DNA of 64,000 bases from Achatina immaculata (lineage: Eukaryota; Mollusca; Gastropoda; Stylommatophora; Achatinidae), in contig CM019707.1 in the NCBI GenBank assembly GCA_009760885.1, positions 32,925,145 to 32,989,144 of the forward strand, written 5' to 3'. Numbering within the stretch: the stretch's first letter is position 1; each line of letters opens with the position of its first letter. Shown piece by piece: positions 60,890 to 64,000 of the stretch. Below the pieces are notes generated by a model. The model made no database searches. It was given only the letters and a program-made list of their open reading frames with translations, and was not told where the DNA came from. The translations under genes and the position numbers were made by a program.

Positions 60890-61540
60890 CCAGGAGAAGA
60901 ACCGCTACATTCAGGAATATGGGACGCTGGAACCAGATGGTTTGAACTCGTTATTCAGCTACACCTAACATTCTCCTCTTTTACAATCATAATTCCTCCC
61001 CACTAAGTTCCACTCCCTTCTCACTTGTTACACATAGTTCAGAACCTTTTCACAGCATCACATTACAACCCCTCTGTCCCAACTCTAATTACCTATTTCA
61101 CCTTCTCCCGGGCAGATTACAACTGTTTCACTCTCTCTCCCTTCCACTGTTTCCCCACCCAGAACCCTCATTTACGACCCACCTATAACACATCCCAAGT
61201 CTCCATTTAAATATTCTCTAAACTCCACCATGCGCATTTCTGAACACAGCGTATTACAAGCCACATCTTCTTACAAGTTACAGCTAAGTGTTCTATTCAT
61301 TTTACTTTTTTTTTTTTTTTACAGACCATTCATGTGAATTTATATTTTTATCTCCCCTCTCTATTTCTTTGCCCTGTGTGTTTTTGTATGATTAAGGCTC
61401 ACACCGAAACGTCAAAATTGTGTACTCGTTAAGTAATAAAGCTGTTCCTACTTTTTTTTCCTAGTTTACACATTCTGGTATCACAGCTTTACTGCCGTGG
61501 CTTCGTGTATAGTTATATATTCATACACTAATGATCGTGT
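60890..61540 (+). mobile_element. Penelope-like element, 3' end with end of the GIY-YIG endonuclease frame
   Basis: 60894-60968 encodes NRYIQEYGTLEPDGLNSLFS ending in a stop. This is the C-terminal block of the GIY-YIG endonuclease fused to Penelope reverse transcriptases. About 450 bp of 3' sequence follows, then the GATTAAGGCTCACACCGAAA motif (61390-61414), TAATAAAGCTGTTCCTAC and a terminal stretch shared with 25489-25632. Confidence 0.85.
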
Positions 61541-64000
61541 TTTGTATTTCACACTTGATCGTTGTTTTGTATTTCACTCTAGTGATCGTTGTTTTGTATT
61601 TCACTCTAGTGATCGTTGTTTTGTATTTCACACTAGTGGTAGTTGTTTTGTATTTCACACTAGTGATCGTTGTTTTTATTTCACACTAGTGGATGTTGTT
61701 TTGTATTTCACCTAGTGATCGTTGTTTTTATTTCACACTATGGATCGTTGTTTTGTATTTCACTAATGATCGTGTTTTGTATTTCACACTAGTGGATGCT
61801 GTTTTGTATTTCACACTAGGATGTTGTTTTGTATTCACACTAATGGATGTTGTTTTGTATTTCACTAATGATCGTTTTTTTGTATTTCACTCTAGTGATC
61901 GTTGTTTTTATTTCACACTAGATGTTGTTTTGTATTTCACCTAGTGATCGTTGTTTTGTATTCACACTAGTGGTTGTTTTTGTATTCACACTAGTGGATG
62001 CTGTTTTGTATTTCACACTTGATCGTTGTTTTTATTTCACACTAGTGGATCGTTGTTTTGTATTCACACTAGTGGATGCTGTTTTGTATTTCACTAGTGG
62101 TCGTTGTTTTGTATTTCACATAATGATCGTTGTTTTGTATTTCACACTAGTGGTAGTTGTTTTGTATTTCACACTAGTGGTAGTTGTTTTGTATTTCACA
62201 CTAGTGGTAGTTGTTTTGTATTTCACACTAGTGATAGTTGTTTTGTATTTCACACTAATGATCGTTGTTTTGTATTTCACACTAGTGGATGTTGTTTTTT
62301 ATTTCACACTAATGATCGTTGTTTTGTATTTCACACTAATGATCGTTGTTTTGTATTTCACACTAATGATCGTTGTTTTTATTTCACACTAATGGACGTT
62401 GTTTTGTATTTCACATAATGATCGTTGTTTTGTATTCACACTAGTGATGTTGTTTTGTATTCACACTAGTGATAGTTGTTTTGTATTTCACACTAGGATG
62501 TTGTTTTGTATTCACACTAATGGTAGTTGTTTTGTATTTCACAGTAATGATCGTTGTTTTGTATTCACACTAGTGAGTTGTTTTGTATTTCACTAGTGGT
62601 CGTTGTTTTGTATTTCACACTAATGTCGTTGTTTTGTATTTCACTAGTGGTAGTGTTTTGTATTTCACACTAGTGGATGTGTTTTGTATTTCACTAGTGG
62701 TAGTGTTTTGTATTTCACTAGTGGTAGTGTTTTGTATTTCACACTAGTATATGTTGTTTTGTATTTCACTCTAGTGATCGTTGTTTTTATTTCACACTAT
62801 GGATCGTTGTTTTGTATTTCACACTTGATCGTTGTTTTGTATTTCACACTAGGATGTTGTTTTGTATTTCACTAGTGATCGTGTTTTGTATTTCACACTA
62901 GCGGTAGTTGTTTTGTATTTCACAGTAATGATCGTTGTTTTGTATTTCACTAGTGATCGTTGTTTTGTATTCACACTAATGGACGTTGTTTTGTATTTCA
63001 CTAGTGGTAGTTTTTTGTATTTCACACTAGGATGTTGTTTTGTATTTCACTAGTGGTCGTTGTTTTGTATTCACACTAATGGACGTTGTTTTGTATTCAC
63101 ACTAGTGGTTGTTTTGTATTTCACACTAATGGTGTTGTTTTGTATTCACACTAGTGGTCGTTGTTTTGTATTTCACACTAGTGGATGTTGTTTTGTATTT
63201 CACACTAATGATCGTTGTTTTGTATTTCACACTAGTGGATGTTGTTTTGTATTTCACACTAATGATCGTTGTTTTGTATTTCACACTAGTGGATGTTGTT
63301 TTGTATTTCACACTAGTGGACGTTGTTTTGTATTTCACTATAGTGGTCGTTGTTTTGTATTTCACACTAGTGGACGTTGTTTTGTATTTCACACTAGTGG
63401 TCGTTGTTTTGTATTTCACACTAATGGACGTTGTTTTGTATTTCACACTAATGGACGTTGTTTTGTATTTCACACTAATGGACGTTGTTTTGTATTTCAC
63501 ACTAATGATCGTTGTTTTGTATTTCACACTAATGATCGTTGTTTTGTATTTCACACTAATGATCGTTGTTTTGTATTTCACACTAATGGTCGTTGTTTTG
63601 TATTTCACACTAATGGTCGTTGTTTTGTATTTCACACTAATGGTCGTTGTTTTGTATTTCACACTAATGGTCGTTGTTTTGTATTTCACACTAATGGTCG
63701 TTGTTTTGTATTTCACACTAATGGTCGTTGTTTTGTATTTCACACTAATGGTCGTTGTTTTGTATTTCACACTAGTGGTCGTTGTTTTGTATTTCACACT
63801 AATGGACGTTGTTTTGTATTTCACACTAATGGTCGTTGTTTTGTATTTCACACTAGTGGATGTTGTTTTGTATTTCACACTAGTGGACGTTGTTTTGTAT
63901 TTCACACTATTGGATGTTGTTTTGTATTTCACACTAGTGGACGTTGTTTTGTATTTCACTATAGTGGTCGTTGTTTTGTATTTCACACTAGTGGACGTTG
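61532..64000. repeat. 27-bp satellite array, about 90 copies, continues past the right edge
   Basis: The unit is TTGTTTTGTATTTCACACTA followed by GTGGTCG, ATGGACG or ATGATCG. Copies near the Penelope end are irregular in length (missing CAC, AT or T). Towards 63200-64000 they become uniform, so a 286-codon frame stays open on the minus strand. I read this as repeat periodicity, not a protein gene. Confidence 0.97.

Noticed and set aside
63126..63986. 286-codon minus-strand frame of VKYKTT repeats
   Set aside because: It is the 27-bp satellite read in phase. Neighbouring irregular units break it and no unique sequence flanks it.

Overview
This is a repeat-rich, AT-rich animal genome window, most likely from a mollusc and perhaps a gastropod. 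That assignment is inference. It rests on long introns with GT/AG borders, many families of dead non-LTR retrotransposons, Penelope-like and Tc1-like elements, tRNA-derived SINE-like repeats and very abundant minisatellites. I see no prokaryotic-style genes, rRNA, CRISPR array or convincing functional tRNA.

The one clear host gene lies on the minus strand and fills about three quarters of the window. It encodes an ABCC4/MRP4-like ABC transporter. Eight coding exons can be chained from the start codon at 47472 down to 2768: 47399-47472, 45439-45549, 23194-23311, 20970-21185, 18303-18392, 16090-16253, 13703-13828 and 2768-3020. All junctions are GT/AG and all reading phases agree, giving 384 codons. 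They cover the cytoplasmic N-terminus and most of the first membrane domain. The first nucleotide-binding domain and everything after it lie beyond the left edge.

Layout. 1-2767 is intron 8 (incomplete), with several minisatellites and two copies of a repeat I call element A. 3021-13702 is intron 7, with minisatellites, a Penelope-type fragment and LINE tails. 13829-23193 holds the compact exon 3-7 part of the gene, with LINE fragments, two element A copies and a 62-bp minisatellite that stops about 30 bp from the exon 3 donor. 23312-45438 is the 22-kb intron 2, packed with LINE remnants, Penelope ends, large minisatellites (18, 34 and 24 bp units) and a dead Tc1-like transposon. 45550-47398 is intron 1. 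47473-64000 is upstream of the gene and is almost entirely repeats, ending in a 27-bp satellite of at least 2.4 kb that runs off the right edge.

The most notable structure is how repeats make repeats. One dispersed element (A) has given rise to two unrelated minisatellites from two different internal segments. The 27-bp satellite begins at the 3' terminus of a Penelope-like element. Two other minisatellites sit within RNase H-type LINE remnants, and one of them is an amplification of LINE codons. Several nested insertions keep clean target-site duplications (11, 12 and 14 bp). An inverted repeat of about 0.82 kb flanks exons 6 and 7 of the transporter gene.
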